Shown here: positions 21,805 through 33,509 of the stretch, piece after piece | How positions within the stretch are numbered: the stretch's first letter is position 1 | How the letters are laid out: every line of letters begins with the position of its first letter | Source: Phymatolithon calcareum | Lineage: Eukaryota; Rhodophyta; Florideophyceae; Hapalidiales | Length of the DNA stretch: 64,000 nt | NCBI GenBank assembly: GCA_977006965.1 | Contig: OZ345372.1 | Coordinates: 1,984,001-2,048,000, forward strand | Direction of reading: 5' to 3' | The notes under the pieces: model-generated | Told to the model about the DNA's origin: nothing | Databases searched by the model: none | What the model saw: only the letters and a program-made list of their open reading frames with translations | Program-made: the position numbers and the translations under genes

Positions 21805-22130
21805 TTGAATCCTGACTTTTCCCGTCCGCCATTCTGGTGGGCTTTTCTGAGAGTCATTTTCAACAGAGTTCCTTTGTGGAGAAAATCCATTCTGACGAAG
21901 TACTTTGGGACTGGTGCTGTGGTGGAGCTTATCGTGTTGCAACGTATACTACGGTCTATGAAGATGGACCAAGAAACGGAATACGAATGCAAAAGACTTA
22001 CTAGGGCCCTCACAGGGAGAGAAATTCGGATCAAGGAGATATTAGAAGGATAGTAGAGAGATGAGTATGGAAAACAGCGAGAAGCTGCCCTGTTACTCAA
22101 ATTGAGGATTTGGGAGCTTTTAAAATAAAT
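21805..22130 (+). pseudogene. LINE fragment, RT C-terminal tail and 3' UTR
   Basis: 82 codons (FNRVPLWRKSILTKYFGTGA, then VVELIVLQR and CKRLTRALTGREIRIKEIL) match the end of the LINE at 485-1945 at roughly 60-70% by eye, and similarity goes on through the 3' UTR (AGCTGCCCTGTTACTC, TTTGGGAGCTTTTAAAATAA). 21640-21730 just upstream may be more of the same element, in other frames. Confidence 0.8.
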
Positions 22131-22792
22131 CAACATATATCCCCCGTGAGCCGAACAAAGGTAGCTAGCATCAGAGGAAGCCTTGCCCATATCTTCGGAA
22201 GTCTGTGGGGGATTTTAAATAAACTTGAAAGAAAAACGTGATAGCGACAAGCTTTAATGTGCAAAAAATTAAATGAATCTTATTCCCTCAATTGAGGGAA
22301 ATTTTAAGTCAAATAGACACTAGTCTAATTATGTCGGTAATGTCGCTGATGACATAATTAGACTAGTGTCTGTCCACGCCAGTGTCGGTGGAATAATTAG
22401 ACTAGTGTCGATCCACGCCAGTGTCGGTGAGCATAGAGTGAACGGCATGTGGACATTACTTTGTTACAAAATGTCCTCGTAGCACTGCGGGAAAGGAGCC
22501 TCTATTCTACGCGTGTGATTGAAGAGGTGAGGGCCGAGGGACTGTCCTCTGAAAAACATTGCCCAGTGCCGAACTTTCGTCCGTCTTGCATGATGTTGCG
22601 GAATCTGTTTGGTTTGCTGAAGCAATTTTTGCGGAGGTGTGCAAGGCAGCACATTTTCCTCGTTCGTTATCTTGGCGAGAGGTGCGCGTTTGTGGATTGT
22701 GAAGTCGAGTGTTTTCAATGTGGAATGTCTTCAACGCGAAGGCTAGCGAGTGCTATATTTTGTGGAAGAACTAGGCAGCTATTATTAGAAGT

Positions 22793-22929
22793 CCACCGAA
22801 TCATGTTACACCAACAAAAAAGAAACTCGTCTTGAGACAGAATCCAGCCAAAACCTCTTGGCACTAGGAAGTTGCCGCAAGCGTCAGCAGATGCGTTGGA
22901 TACCTTAAATAAAATTGACCGTTCTTCTT
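22793..22929 (+). mobile_element. Short retroposon, TTC tail, 5'-truncated
   Basis: 137 bp; matches 3884-4085 and 29165-29334. Flanks CTATTATTAGAAGT (22779-22792) and CTATTACTAGAAGT (22930-22943) differ at one base of 14, a target duplication. Confidence 0.8.
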
Positions 22930-22943
22930 CTATTACTAGAAGT

Positions 22944-23880
22944 GCGGCGGAAGGTCCTTTAGCAATTCCGTCGGAATCGTTGACCTTGTTGAAAGACGAG
23001 ACGGGTGTGGCAATGCTTCATAAACTCGCATGCCAAAATAACGTTCTGAAGTAATGAGGAGAGCAAAATGGCCGGACTTGTTGATGCCACAATGAGCTTG
23101 TATTTTGCACCAATATTTTGCGCCTACCGGTGCTTCGGTGCAACGGAAATGAGTTGAATGATTCAGGGATTACTATATGGCGAGGTAACTAGGACTGACA
23201 GTGCTCAAGCTACACGAAGAGAAACAGAATCTAGGAGAGCAGAAAACAGTGTCGACACTGCAAAGCACAGTGAGAGAGACGAAACAGAATGTAACGACTT
23301 CTTGATGGAGTCCATCGTCCCCAATGCCTCGCCTTGTGATGGGATCTGTGATGTTATACCACTGCCATGTCCACTTCCTTCCCCATTCATCTACAGTTCA
23401 AGAGCTACAAACGATAGTAGGCGACGGTCGACCCCGGCGTGATGCTGGCACTTATACTCCCCGCGTCCCGGTGCAACAAAGAGCATAAATTTGACATCTT
23501 GAAAAGTCATTCTCCAAATGGAAAGCATAAATGTATGAAGCGGATGGAGCAGTGTGCTCTTTAATGCCAACGACTGCCACCCATCCATCGACAATGGGTC
23601 TGGGAGACATTGTCGCAGCTTCGAGGTCTAGGATATGTACTCTCGAGACGACTTGAAACAAGGTACCTCAGGTGACTCCGTTTGGTATAGCGCGTCCGTG
23701 TGTTTCACAAAACTGCAGTCCGAACTGTTTCATACCTTTTCGTGCTAGCCATAATACACTAATATCGATTTGAATAGAACAGTTTGTCTTCGGATGACGT
23801 CAACGCCGTAAAAGCTGCCCTGCAAATGCAGCATCGGGATACATAAGCGCATGTTCTCTTTTTTACAGCAAAGCCCAGCA
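22944..23880. other. Intergenic, nothing supported
   Basis: Only short non-conserved frames. Sequence from about 23880 resembles 30265-30300 and belongs to the downstream end of the tandem duplication described for the Sel1-repeat pseudogenes. Confidence 0.4.
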
Positions 23881-23989
23881 CGGATCGGTTTTCTTTATTA
23901 CAAGTATCTTAGGTATTCGCATATGATCTACGACAACTACATGACAAAGTCCCTAAAGTTGAAATGATGTAACTCGTGGCGAACTACTC

Positions 23990-26900
23990 AACCTCTATCT
24001 TCTCCAAGCACAGTGACCGCCCCACACGTTTCGAGAATCTTCACATAGGCAAGGCAGTCGTCTAATTCTTCAAGCTCCACTTTCTTCGCCAAAACGGGCT
24101 CAACGTTGCTTCTTCTCAGTGCATCAAGTTTCTACCTGTGCTTTAAGCATATACAATGGTTCAAGCTCCGTTTTTGGATCGGCAAGCTCGGAGATCATGC
24201 TCTGCGACATGGTGGCGTTCCCATCACTTCTAACTTCAGTTTCTCCCCACATGTACAATACCGCCAGATTGTACATGGCAACTGGATTCTTGTCCGCTTC
24301 AATAGCTTGTTTGTAAAGTCTCTCAGCCTCAATCACATCTCGATTGACCCCATTTTCAAGCTCGTAAGCCACTGCTAGATTATTCATTGCAGTGGTGCTT
24401 CCTGCTTCAATAGCATTTTTCAGGTGCGAAATCCCGACATCGTCTCCAGTGGTGCCACACTTCAGGACACCCATGTTACACAGAGCGTCAATGTTTTCGT
24501 TTCCAATGGCAACCAAATACTCTCGTTCTGCCGCCGAAGAATCCACCGGAATACCATGAGCTCCTTTATGATATAGTAATCCCAAGCGATTAGTGCACTT
24601 GGGAACGTATTCTTCTCCTTCGTAGAATGACATGGCGTCTTTTGGACGTTTTCTTATCCCAAAAACACGCTCATGTCCATTGACTTCATACGTGCCGTCC
24701 TCAGATCCAGATTGTTTCACAAAAAGTCTGTCAAACATTGCTCGCAGCATTTTCTCGTCTCCGTACGCTTCCAGCTCACAAAAGGAATTGATCATTGCAT
24801 TCTTACGTTCTTTGTCGCGACCACAAAGAATCCCTTCTCGAGCAAGTATCCGACGTGAACAGCAAAGCAGTCCATAAACACATGCCTCAAGTTCACTAAA
24901 CATTTGACAGCAAGCTCCTGCTCTGCTGGGTCATGTGATTCGTGGTAGAGACTTTGGTGTGCGATGGCAAGGTAGAATCTAAGCCACGAAGATGAATACG
25001 TTTCATCCTCACGCACAATGAGAGATTCAATGGCTTGAATGGCTTTTTCAGACACGGGACCATTCGCTCCGTTTTCATAAAATAGTGCCAGTGCCTTTTT
25101 CACGCCAGCGTTCCGCGAGCCCGTCAGCTCGTATATACGTCCGAAATAATCAGCAAGCATTGCAATATCGATCTTGTCCACTGGTCTATTGTGCTCATCG
25201 ATATGGGTTCGATTGAGAAGACTTTTGAATTGGAAATTCATTTGGGTTTCCAAGGCAACAACTTGGGTGTCACATGCAGGGTTTTCCCTCGAGACAATAC
25301 CAAACGCATCTTTCATTGCTTGTCTGTGTCCATGTTCGGCAATACAACGCCAAAATAGGCGCAGGGCCTCATCCACACGACCTTCGTTCAGAGCATCATG
25401 TCCATCCGAGTAAAGAGTTGTAAGGTCTATTCCATGATTGAAGTGATTGTCCATTGCGGTGTTTAAAGCTCTGATGAATTCATTCCTCCCTTCTGAATTG
25501 CACAACACTGCTTCCTCGGCGAAGCTCTGCATTTCAAATTGGGCAATCTGCGGCATAAATGGTGGCCACCCCGACCAAAACCTTATTCCATACTCTTTTC
25601 CAAGCTTTTCTAGGGCGATGCGCCGTACAGGAGAGCAAATATCTGAATGATTTGCTTCTGGACGAAGCAGTTCTTTGTGCGATGATAGTCGAGTCAATCG
25701 CCAATCTTTTTGGGCAGCAAGCCTTCCCATGAATGCGTCTTTCCATTCTTGCCACTTGAAAACCAGCGACTCGGGACTAAAGATAACCGATACTCTTTCG
25801 GACTGTTGGTCACATGTGAGTAATATACGGAGTTCTTGGGGACCTCCAACAGGCTTCACTGTGATGCGATCTTCAAATTCGATTACCAATGCATGGATTC
25901 CATTTCGAAAATTTCTGAGCACAGCTGTTCGTCGTGCATGAACGTAGAACAGAGTTGTTTGCTGCACGTGAACCTGAAACCGACAGGTGCAACCCTTGAA
26001 TTCCATCCGTCTGCATCAACGTCATTTTCAGCAATCCAGGTGACCAAAATAGTACGCACAGTCTCTCCGACACATCCAATCAAGCGAGAGGTGTCGCAGC
26101 AGTACGGACTGGTCACTCCTGTCGCTACTTCCCATTGCAATCGACCCATTTCAAGATTGTACTGACTCCCAAACACCGCTCTTGAGAGCTCAGGTTCTCC
26201 AAGAGAAGACGATGCCTGGTACGTGGCAAGTCTATCTCCGCACTCCAATGCAAGAATATTGTCAACATGAACGCTCGTCTGAAGCAATAGATAGTCGGGA
26301 TCATTATTCCACAGGGAAGACGACATTGCCTCTTTTCGCACGGGCAGGGCTCGAAAGAATTGCTCGTAGTCTCCGCCAGTGTCGCAACCAATCTGATACA
26401 TGAGAGTTCCAATCCTCGGGTCTTTGTCCTCCCAATGAACGGGTATGTTGCTGTCCGGGATGCCGTTATCATTTTCCTGTACGAGCTCTGCGCTCTCTTC
26501 TATGAGCATTGAAAAATAGGCCAGCTGAGCAGCTTTGATATTTTCAACAGCAGAACGCTGTGCATCCGTGAGCTCGTTCAACGATGTCTTGTGCCAATCA
26601 TCTTTTGCTGCATCTCTGATGGTCGCCTCTTGCGTCGAAAAGTCAAACCCACTACGGAAGTCGGCGTTCATTTGGAAAGGAAGCATGCATTGCGATGTGA
26701 ACCAGAATCGTGTATCAAGGAAATCTGCCCGCCTCGTGCTGTAGTCGTGGTTTGGTGACAACAGAGTCATAAACCGCTTAGTAGATCCATTGTCTTCTAA
26801 CGAACCTCGATTTGTGTGTGCAGTTGCGAGAACAGCGAGCTCTTTGGACTCGTGAAGTTTCACTGTCTGGAATTCCGTCAGTCCCGCAGCATCATTCAAA

Positions 26901-28087
26901 CCCAAACCTCTGGTGTCGACAAGCCATTCATGCCCAAATCTTGCCAGAAATGACACAAGCCATCTAACAGAGCACTCCTCCGGCTTTTTGGACTTCAGGC
27001 AGGATGCCACAAACCGTGCCATAACACTGTGTCTTTCCGCGTCACTGTGACGCACTCGTGAGAAGAGGACGGGTTGCACAGGAAGCTCTGCATTGGAGAA
27101 TTCGTTATCAATAAGTGAGCTATTCACGACCATGTGATAATCCACAGTCCTCTTGATGTCTTCCAATGACAGATTACTCTCAGGAGAGGCCTTGACCCTG
27201 CTTCCCGTTGCCCATTTGTACAATAGTGCACCTTTCGTCTTCACGCCATGGAGAAAAACAGGGGGACGGTGGATTGCCCAAGAGCAAGTGCGCATGATTT
27301 TGGTCTTCAGGGCGTTAAGCAGAAGAAACAGATGAGTCTGATTTTCGACAACTGCAGAATCGGAAAGTGTAGAAAGAAACGAATTGTGTGCTGTCAAGTG
27401 ATGCGAATGACTTCCGTCCGCGGTAGAACCAGGGGAGGTAGAAGACGAATTCGTTTCGTGGGTTAGCCGAGAATGATTTTCGTCGATTGTGCCATCATGT
27501 CTCGCAGAAGAAGAATTTGATTGGGCCGAAGCACACAAAGGGGAGACATTCTGTGTCCTGCCAAATGTCCAATTGTACATAAAGACAAAACTGGTCTTCA
27601 AGGTGTCGAAGAGACAGAGCAGAGAGCCTTTCCACTGTTGCGGGTATGTGTTCATTTTTGAAAGCATGACCATAACGCCGAGGGGATATTCATAGCGAGG
27701 GACTTCATATCCCATACTAACAAGACATCTGAGAACAGAAATGTTCCAGTTTCTGAATTCGTACAATAGAATCAGTCCCCATACTGACCGCAACACATGG
27801 TAACTGTTGAACACTGCCACTGCGATTGCCGCTGCTGCTTCCTTGTAGTCACGGTTGTTGAATTGGAGAACGATGTAGACGATGAGACTCCCCAAGGAAG
27901 GCAGTGAGACGAGCAACTGCATCATTCCGTTCCGACGGGTGTCACGGATAGTGCGCCACTTGTCAGTGATGAAGTCCAGGGCGTAAATGGATGCGAGCGG
28001 AATGAAGGCGATGGCGTATATGGAAAAGACAAGTCGTGGGTCGTCCGCGAGAGACGAAGCATCGCTGCAGCAACAGCACTTAGACAT
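23990..28087 (-). pseudogene. Membrane/Sel1-repeat protein gene, copy A, frameshifted
   Basis: Starting MSKCCCCSDAS at 28087, the first frame runs 734 codons. It has two or three hydrophobic segments within residues 20-115 (VFSIYAIAFIPLASIYAL; LPSLGSLIVYIVL; VWGLILLYEF), then a long soluble region. Three frame changes follow: near 25.9 kb (copy B has about 100 more codons here), at about 24.83 kb (one base missing after GFFV relative to copy B), and near 24.12 kb. The last part has Sel1/TPR-like units (NNLAVAYELENGVNRD, YNLAVLYMWGE). The coding trace ends at 23990. I know no family for the N-terminal region. Sequencing error cannot be ruled out for the 1-base shifts. Confidence 0.7.
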
Positions 28088-28447
28088 GGCACTGCGTTTT
28101 CCGGGCGATTCTAATGCTTCTCCGTTCAGTGCTGTACCACAGCGCGCAGACTGACTGGTGCTTTCCCCAGCTGCGCGGACCTCGCCGATGATGCAAATAC
28201 AGGAGTGGTGATAACACTTGATATTGTATATGAAATTTCAGCTCCATTCCCGAGTTGAAATTTGTTTATTTGCATGTGGGTGGAACTTTTGCAACCTGTC
28301 GGACAGCAAGGGAGTTTTGGTGTATTCCCAACAGTGCACACTTTATTATAGGAGCTCCTCGTGAATGTCCGCCCTGTCCTTCAGTTGTTTGGGTAAACGG
28401 AGGCTCGCAACGGAAAGTTGTGACAGGAACGGGGATCGCATAGAAGA

Positions 28448-28586
28448 AGAAGAGGAAGAAGAGGACATTTTTATTATAGTGTTACCAATGCATCTGCTGA
28501 CGCTTGGGGCAACACTTCTGGTGAGACACGAGGACTCAATCGGAACCCAAAAGCTCCATTTCGCTCAAAGTGGCATAGTCAGTAAA
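28448..28586 (-). mobile_element. Short retroposon, TTC tail, divergent copy
   Basis: On the minus strand it has GTTGCCCCAAGCGTCAGCAG near its 3' end and a TCTTCTTCC-type tail. Flanks 28433-28447 and 28587-28601 are both GGATCGCATAGAAGA, a perfect 15-bp target duplication. The homologous region upstream of copy B (35835-35855) has a single GTCGCACAGAAGA, the empty site. The 5' half differs from the other copies. Confidence 0.85.
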
Positions 28587-29164
28587 GGATCGCATAGAAG
28601 AAAATTCTTTCGATACTCCCACAGCTGACGAAAAGCATAGGAGAAAACGTTCAGGAAGCTCCTCTTAGATGCCCATGTGTTGGAGGTCGATGAACTGCTT
28701 ACGGCTGCACAAAATTGAACACAAGAGCGTGACTGTGGAAGTCTTCACTGCCAAATGTTTCGAAACTCTCCACTGATGATGAGAACTACACGAGCACACG
28801 TGACCGTCTCCGGCACTATCGATGATGCGTCGTCTGAGAACGGAGCATCGTGGAAGATAGCATGTGTTCCTTTGATAGAAAGACAATGCCCGATTAATAA
28901 TTTTAATGTTCTACTTCTCTTTGGGCTATCCGCGTCACATTTCAACTAACACAGTACAGGACAATATTAAACGTTAGTCCTCGTTCACACAGCCCCAACT
29001 TGGAATACAGCAGGTGTATTTCGCCCGATCCTAACCGTCGTTATGGTGGAGGTGGAATGGGGTGGAATAGGGTATATGGAAATAGTGGAATAGGGCGCTG
29101 GGAATAGAGTACCCACTATGCTGACCGTTGAGGTGAAAGGAGTTCTTTGCTCATCGGAAAAGCA

Positions 29165-29334
29165 GGAGACCAGAAGTGGGTTTTTGTAGTCCACTGAATC
29201 GTGTTACACCAACAAGAAAAGAAACTCTACCATAGACAGAATCCAGCCAAAACCTCTTGGCCCTAGGAAAGTTGCCCCAAGCGTCAGCAGATGCGTTGGT
29301 AGCTTTTAAAAAAATCTATCTTTCTTCTTCTTCT
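29165..29334 (+). mobile_element. Short retroposon, TTC tail, near full length
   Basis: 170 bp, flanked by TCATCGGAAAAGCA at 29151-29164 and 29335-29348, a perfect 14-bp target duplication. It matches the 3884-4085 copy from GGAGACCAGA to the tail. It lacks the first 30 bp of that copy. Confidence 0.88.
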
Positions 29335-29839
29335 TCATCGGAAAAGCATAATCTGCACACGAGAAACGAGTCGGCGTTCATCAACAAAAGCGGCTTGAAA
29401 AGAAAATCACTGTTGTACAATGCTAACGTCGGTAGTCAAGTTAGTTGTGTTACCTGAAGACACATCTGTCCCTTGTTCGCCGTGCTCACCAAAACCGAAG
29501 ACATCGACTTCTGTCCTCCCCGCCGGTCATTCCACCGATGTCGCGTCCTCACCGGTACGCTGCGCCCTTGCCCTGTTCCCAAAATCACCAATTTCTCTCC
29601 TCATCTCACGTGGTCTTCAGGGTGCACAGCAAACGCGAAGGTGCTTTTCGATGGTTTGAACATGAGGACGATAGCGGACGTCGCGCAAACGGCCTCAGGA
29701 CATCCACCGCTCCTAAGGTTTGCATCCAGCTCTACAAGCTTTGGGCGACGCTCCGCACCCGCACCGCCAACCAGGACGAAGCTTTCACTTGCTCCGAACA
29801 CTCTCTCCACGGGATGACTGACCCAGGAAGCTTGGCGCG

Positions 29840-30245
29840 AGCTACGCGTTTCGAAACGACCTCCCCATTTGCAGGGGAGACCGCATGGTGGGGATTGCTC
29901 GGCACAGGAGCAATTATCCCCAAAACAGGGGGTGGCTTATTCGGCATCGGTCTCACCGCCGACGATTACTACGAAGTCGCAGCACGAATCGCGTGCATCA
30001 GCCCCCAGAAATCACGAACGTCCACTGCATATCTCGGGTCGAGGGCGAGAAGCCAGAGACATCTGCCGCGCTCGCTGCGAAAAATAGTAGTTCCGCGGGA
30101 GCGTCAAAGGAACCTGGGCGTCGCGTTTGAGCCCGTGCGTGGAATGCGCGTAAAGTTATGCCACTACGAGCCTTGATGCTCAGCCTTCGGCACCACAAGG
30201 TACAAGCAGACTGCATTGACAATCCTCTGAAATCGGCGATCTCAA
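29840..30245 (+). repeat. Dispersed repeat family R2, copy 3
   Basis: Same ordered landmarks as 15180-15400 and 17745-17935. The long plus-strand frame 29445-30176 runs into it and shows no conserved motif, so I did not call it as a gene. Confidence 0.6.
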
Positions 30246-30899
30246 GACGCAGGCAATGAGAAGGGGTTGGTTTGCTTTATTACTCAAATCGTAGGAATTT
30301 GCTTGTGATCAAGGACAAATAATTCCAGAAGCACTAAGATTCTCACATGATTCACGAAATGTAACTACTGTAGTTGCAAATATCGAAACTTTTTTCATCC
30401 CCAGGAACACTGCCTGTTTCATACGTTTCAAGAGTCTTCACAAAAGCAAGACACTCATCCAATTCTTCAACCTCCACTTTCCTCGTCAGAACGGACTCCT
30501 CTCTGCCGTTTCTCAAAACAACAAATCTCCCTACTTGTTCTTGAAGCATGTGCAGAGGCTCGAGCTCCGTTTCTGGACCCGCAAGCTCAGAGATTATATT
30601 CTGCGACTCGCAGATGTTATCGTCGTTTTGAACTGCAGCGTCTCCCCACATGTATAATACCGCCAGATTGTACATGGCAATTGGATTCTTATCAGCTGCA
30701 ATGGCCTGTTTGAAATGTCTCTCAGCCTCAATCACATCTCGATTCGCGCCAGTCCCGAGCTCGTAAGCCACTGCGAGATTATTCATTGCAGTGCTTCTTC
30801 CTGCTTCCGCTGCACTTTTCAGGTACGAAATGCCGGCATCGTCTCCAGCAGTGTCACACATCAGAACACCCATGTTGCACAGTGCGTCTATGTTTTTAT

Positions 30900-31502
30900 T
30901 TTCTTTCTTTCTTTATTGCGGAAAGATCGCTCACACTATGGTAAGCGTCTAGAGCTGTTTTGCAACAGCATCTCATTGTTCAGCAATTTGAGTACGGCTA
31001 GGGGTCTCTCACGGCATACCTCTTCTACAGTCTTTTTTCCCACTCGGCCAATATGTTTTCGTCGTGAGGCGGAACGTCCACCACATCGTAGGATTAGGTG
31101 TTCGGTAGTTTCCTTGGAACCAGAATTACGGGCCTTGCACACTGGATCGTGCGGAATTACTTCCATATTGCATCCGTGGTGAAAAGTGGCAACCACTGGG
31201 GTGCAGTCTCCAATCAGCTGGTGCAGCATCACCTCTGCTCGTCTATGCGATATGGGAAGGTCTTCTGTAAGAGTTGGAACGACGACTGGATCGGATTTGG
31301 AAGGCGGCCTGATGATGGATCTTGCTGCTTCGAGTGTCAGAGGAACTTTCTGGTGGTCCAGAAGGTTAGATTCGTAGATACCCTTTCGAGCTAATTCGTC
31401 GGCAGCATCATTTCTTGGAATTCCACAGTGACTAGGAATCCATATGCCTTCGACAAAGATACCCTTGGACATCAGCTGCTCCATAAGGCCCCAAAGTTTC
31501 CG
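30900..31502 (-). mobile_element. 5'-truncated LINE, RNase H and zinc-binding tail
   Basis: The minus-strand frame 31502-30936 has the RNase H end block (IWIPSHCGIPRNDAADELAR) and a Cys/His tail (HHGCNMEVIPHDPVC, TEHLILRCGG) as in I/Tad/R1-like LINEs. The 3' end carries an AAAG-repeat tail (30900-30916 on plus). Host sequence resumes on both sides exactly where copy A is continuous: AID-D before and KNIDALCNMG after, restoring an equal-length protein. This is a clean insertion into copy B. Confidence 0.88.
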
Positions 31503-32933
31503 TATCATCAATGGCAAACAAATACTCTTTCTTGGCAGCCGATGCATTCGCTGGAACACCTTGAGCTCCGTTGTGATAGAGTAGTCCTAGGCAATTTGTG
31601 CACTTGGGGAGTGGGCCATATGAAGAGTAGTAGACCGACATGGCGTCTCTTGGACGTATTCCTATCCCAAAAACACGCTCATGTCCATTGACTTCATTCA
31701 CGACTTCATTGGATGTTGATCGTTTCACGAAAAGTCGGCTAAACATTGCTCGCAGCATTTTCTCATCTCCGTACGCTTCCTGTTCACAAAAGCCCTCGAT
31801 CATTGCATCCATGCGTTTTGCGCCGCGACCCACAAAGATCCCTTTCTCGAGCAAGTATCCGATGTTCATTTTAAAGCAATCATCAGGATCATAACCTTTG
31901 GGCCAATCACTATACGTTTCGACGCAATTTCCTGTTGTGCTTGATCCTGAGATTCGTGGAAAAGACTTTGGTGTGCAATGGCGAGATAAAACATGAGCGG
32001 AGAATCGTAAGATGTGCGGGCACTAACGTTGAAGGATTCAATAGCTTGAATGGCTTTCTCGGAAACGGCACTGTTCGCGCCATTTTCATAGAACAGTGCC
32101 AACGCCTTTCTCCTCAGTGCGTCTTTGGAACCTGTGAGGTCGAACATGCGACCGATGTAATTCGCAAGCATCGCAAGATTGATCTCGTCGACTGGTCCAT
32201 TGCGCTCCTTGATATGGCTCAAATTGCGCAGAGTCTTGAATCGGACATTCATGTGTTTTTGCAAGGCCAGCACTTGAGTGTCGCATACAGGACTCTTGCT
32301 CGTGATAATACTAAATGCATCTCTCATTAGTTCTCTGTGGCCATGAAGCGCAATACAACGCCCAAATAGTCTTATTGCGTCATCAGCACGTCCTCCTTTC
32401 AGAGCGTCATACCCGTCTGCGTAAAGAGTTGCCACATCTGTTCTCTGCTGGAAATGAATGTCCATTGCCGCGTTCAAAGCACTGACGATTTCAGTAGACC
32501 TTCGTACGAAATGTTTGGAATCCCACACACGGTGTTCGTCTTCGACCATTTTCCCTACCTCAAATTGGGCAATCTCCGGTATAAATGGTGGCCACCCCGA
32601 CCAATATCGTACACCGTACTCTTGACCAAGCTTTTTCGGGACTATTTCCTCCACAGGAGAACAAATATCCAAACGATTCGCTTCTGGTCGAAGCAGTTCA
32701 TTTTTCGACGATAGCCGAGTCGATCGCCAATCTTTCTGGGCAGCAAGTCTTCCCATGAATGCACCTTTCCATTCTTGCCACTTGAACACCGGCGACTCTG
32801 GAATGAAGATTATTGACAGTGTTTCGGATTCTTGGTGAAGTATGACTATTATTCGGAGTTGCTGAGGACCTGCAACTGGCTTCACTATGAAGCCATCTTC
32901 AAATTCGATTGTCGGGTCACCTGGTGACTGCGC

Positions 32934-32974
32934 GTGGCTCAGGTGTTGGTGACCGTCACCAACACCTGAGCCAC
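32934..32974. repeat. Perfect palindrome with 1-nt centre
   Basis: Two 20-nt arms, 32934-32953 and 32955-32974, exact reverse complements around one C, inside the open frame of copy B. Confidence 0.9.
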
Positions 32975-33509
32975 ACACAGTTCCCTCGTTCTCTGTTGTT
33001 TCCGCTTTCAAAGTCGAAAATCCAAGAATGAATTGCACGATCAGGAACGGCGACTGACGTATATCTCCTATATTCCTATCGACCTGTTCTCCCACCTGCC
33101 ACTGCAAATGCGCCTGAACTTCCCAAACAAGCCTCATACACAAACTTCGCATTTTTTCTTGTGACCGATTAATGTTTTGCAGTTCTGAAATTGCAGAGCA
33201 CAGCTGTTTGCTGCACAAAAACCTTGTACCAACCGGTGCAATAGTTGCATTCCACCCCACTGCTTCAGCGTCGTTCTCAGTAACCCACGACGCCAAAATA
33301 CTTCTCACAGTCTTTCCGACACATCCAATGAATCGAATGGTATCGATGGAGATCGGATAGTCTAATCTTGATCTCGCTATTTCACTTTGCAGTCGCCTCA
33401 TTTCAAGTTTGTACTGATTTTCAAACACCGACGATGTGAGCTGTGCTATCTCACTGGCAATCTGAAACTGCAGTGCATGTCTCTTGTTGTCGATGTAGCG
33501 CCAAGCAAA

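Larger units (their letters stand above)
19112..22451. mobile_element. Candidate DNA transposon with long TIRs
   Basis: The left end 19112-19234 and right end 22285-22451 are inverted copies starting CACATGCCGTTCACTCTATG. Each arm contains two spaced copies of a CCGACACTGGCGTGGA motif and ends in a CCCTCAATTGAGGG-like palindrome. The right arm carries an additional palindromic block (22320-22365). The interior has a piggyBac-like fragment at 20113-20490 and a LINE tail at 21805. No target duplication is clear: TTAA occurs at 19099-19102 outside the left arm, while the right side has only TTAC. A long-TIR element with nested insertions is the simplest reading. Confidence 0.65.

Noticed and set aside
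29445-30176. 243-codon plus-strand ORF
   Set aside because: It has no recognisable motif, unusual composition, and its second half lies in the dispersed R2 repeat.
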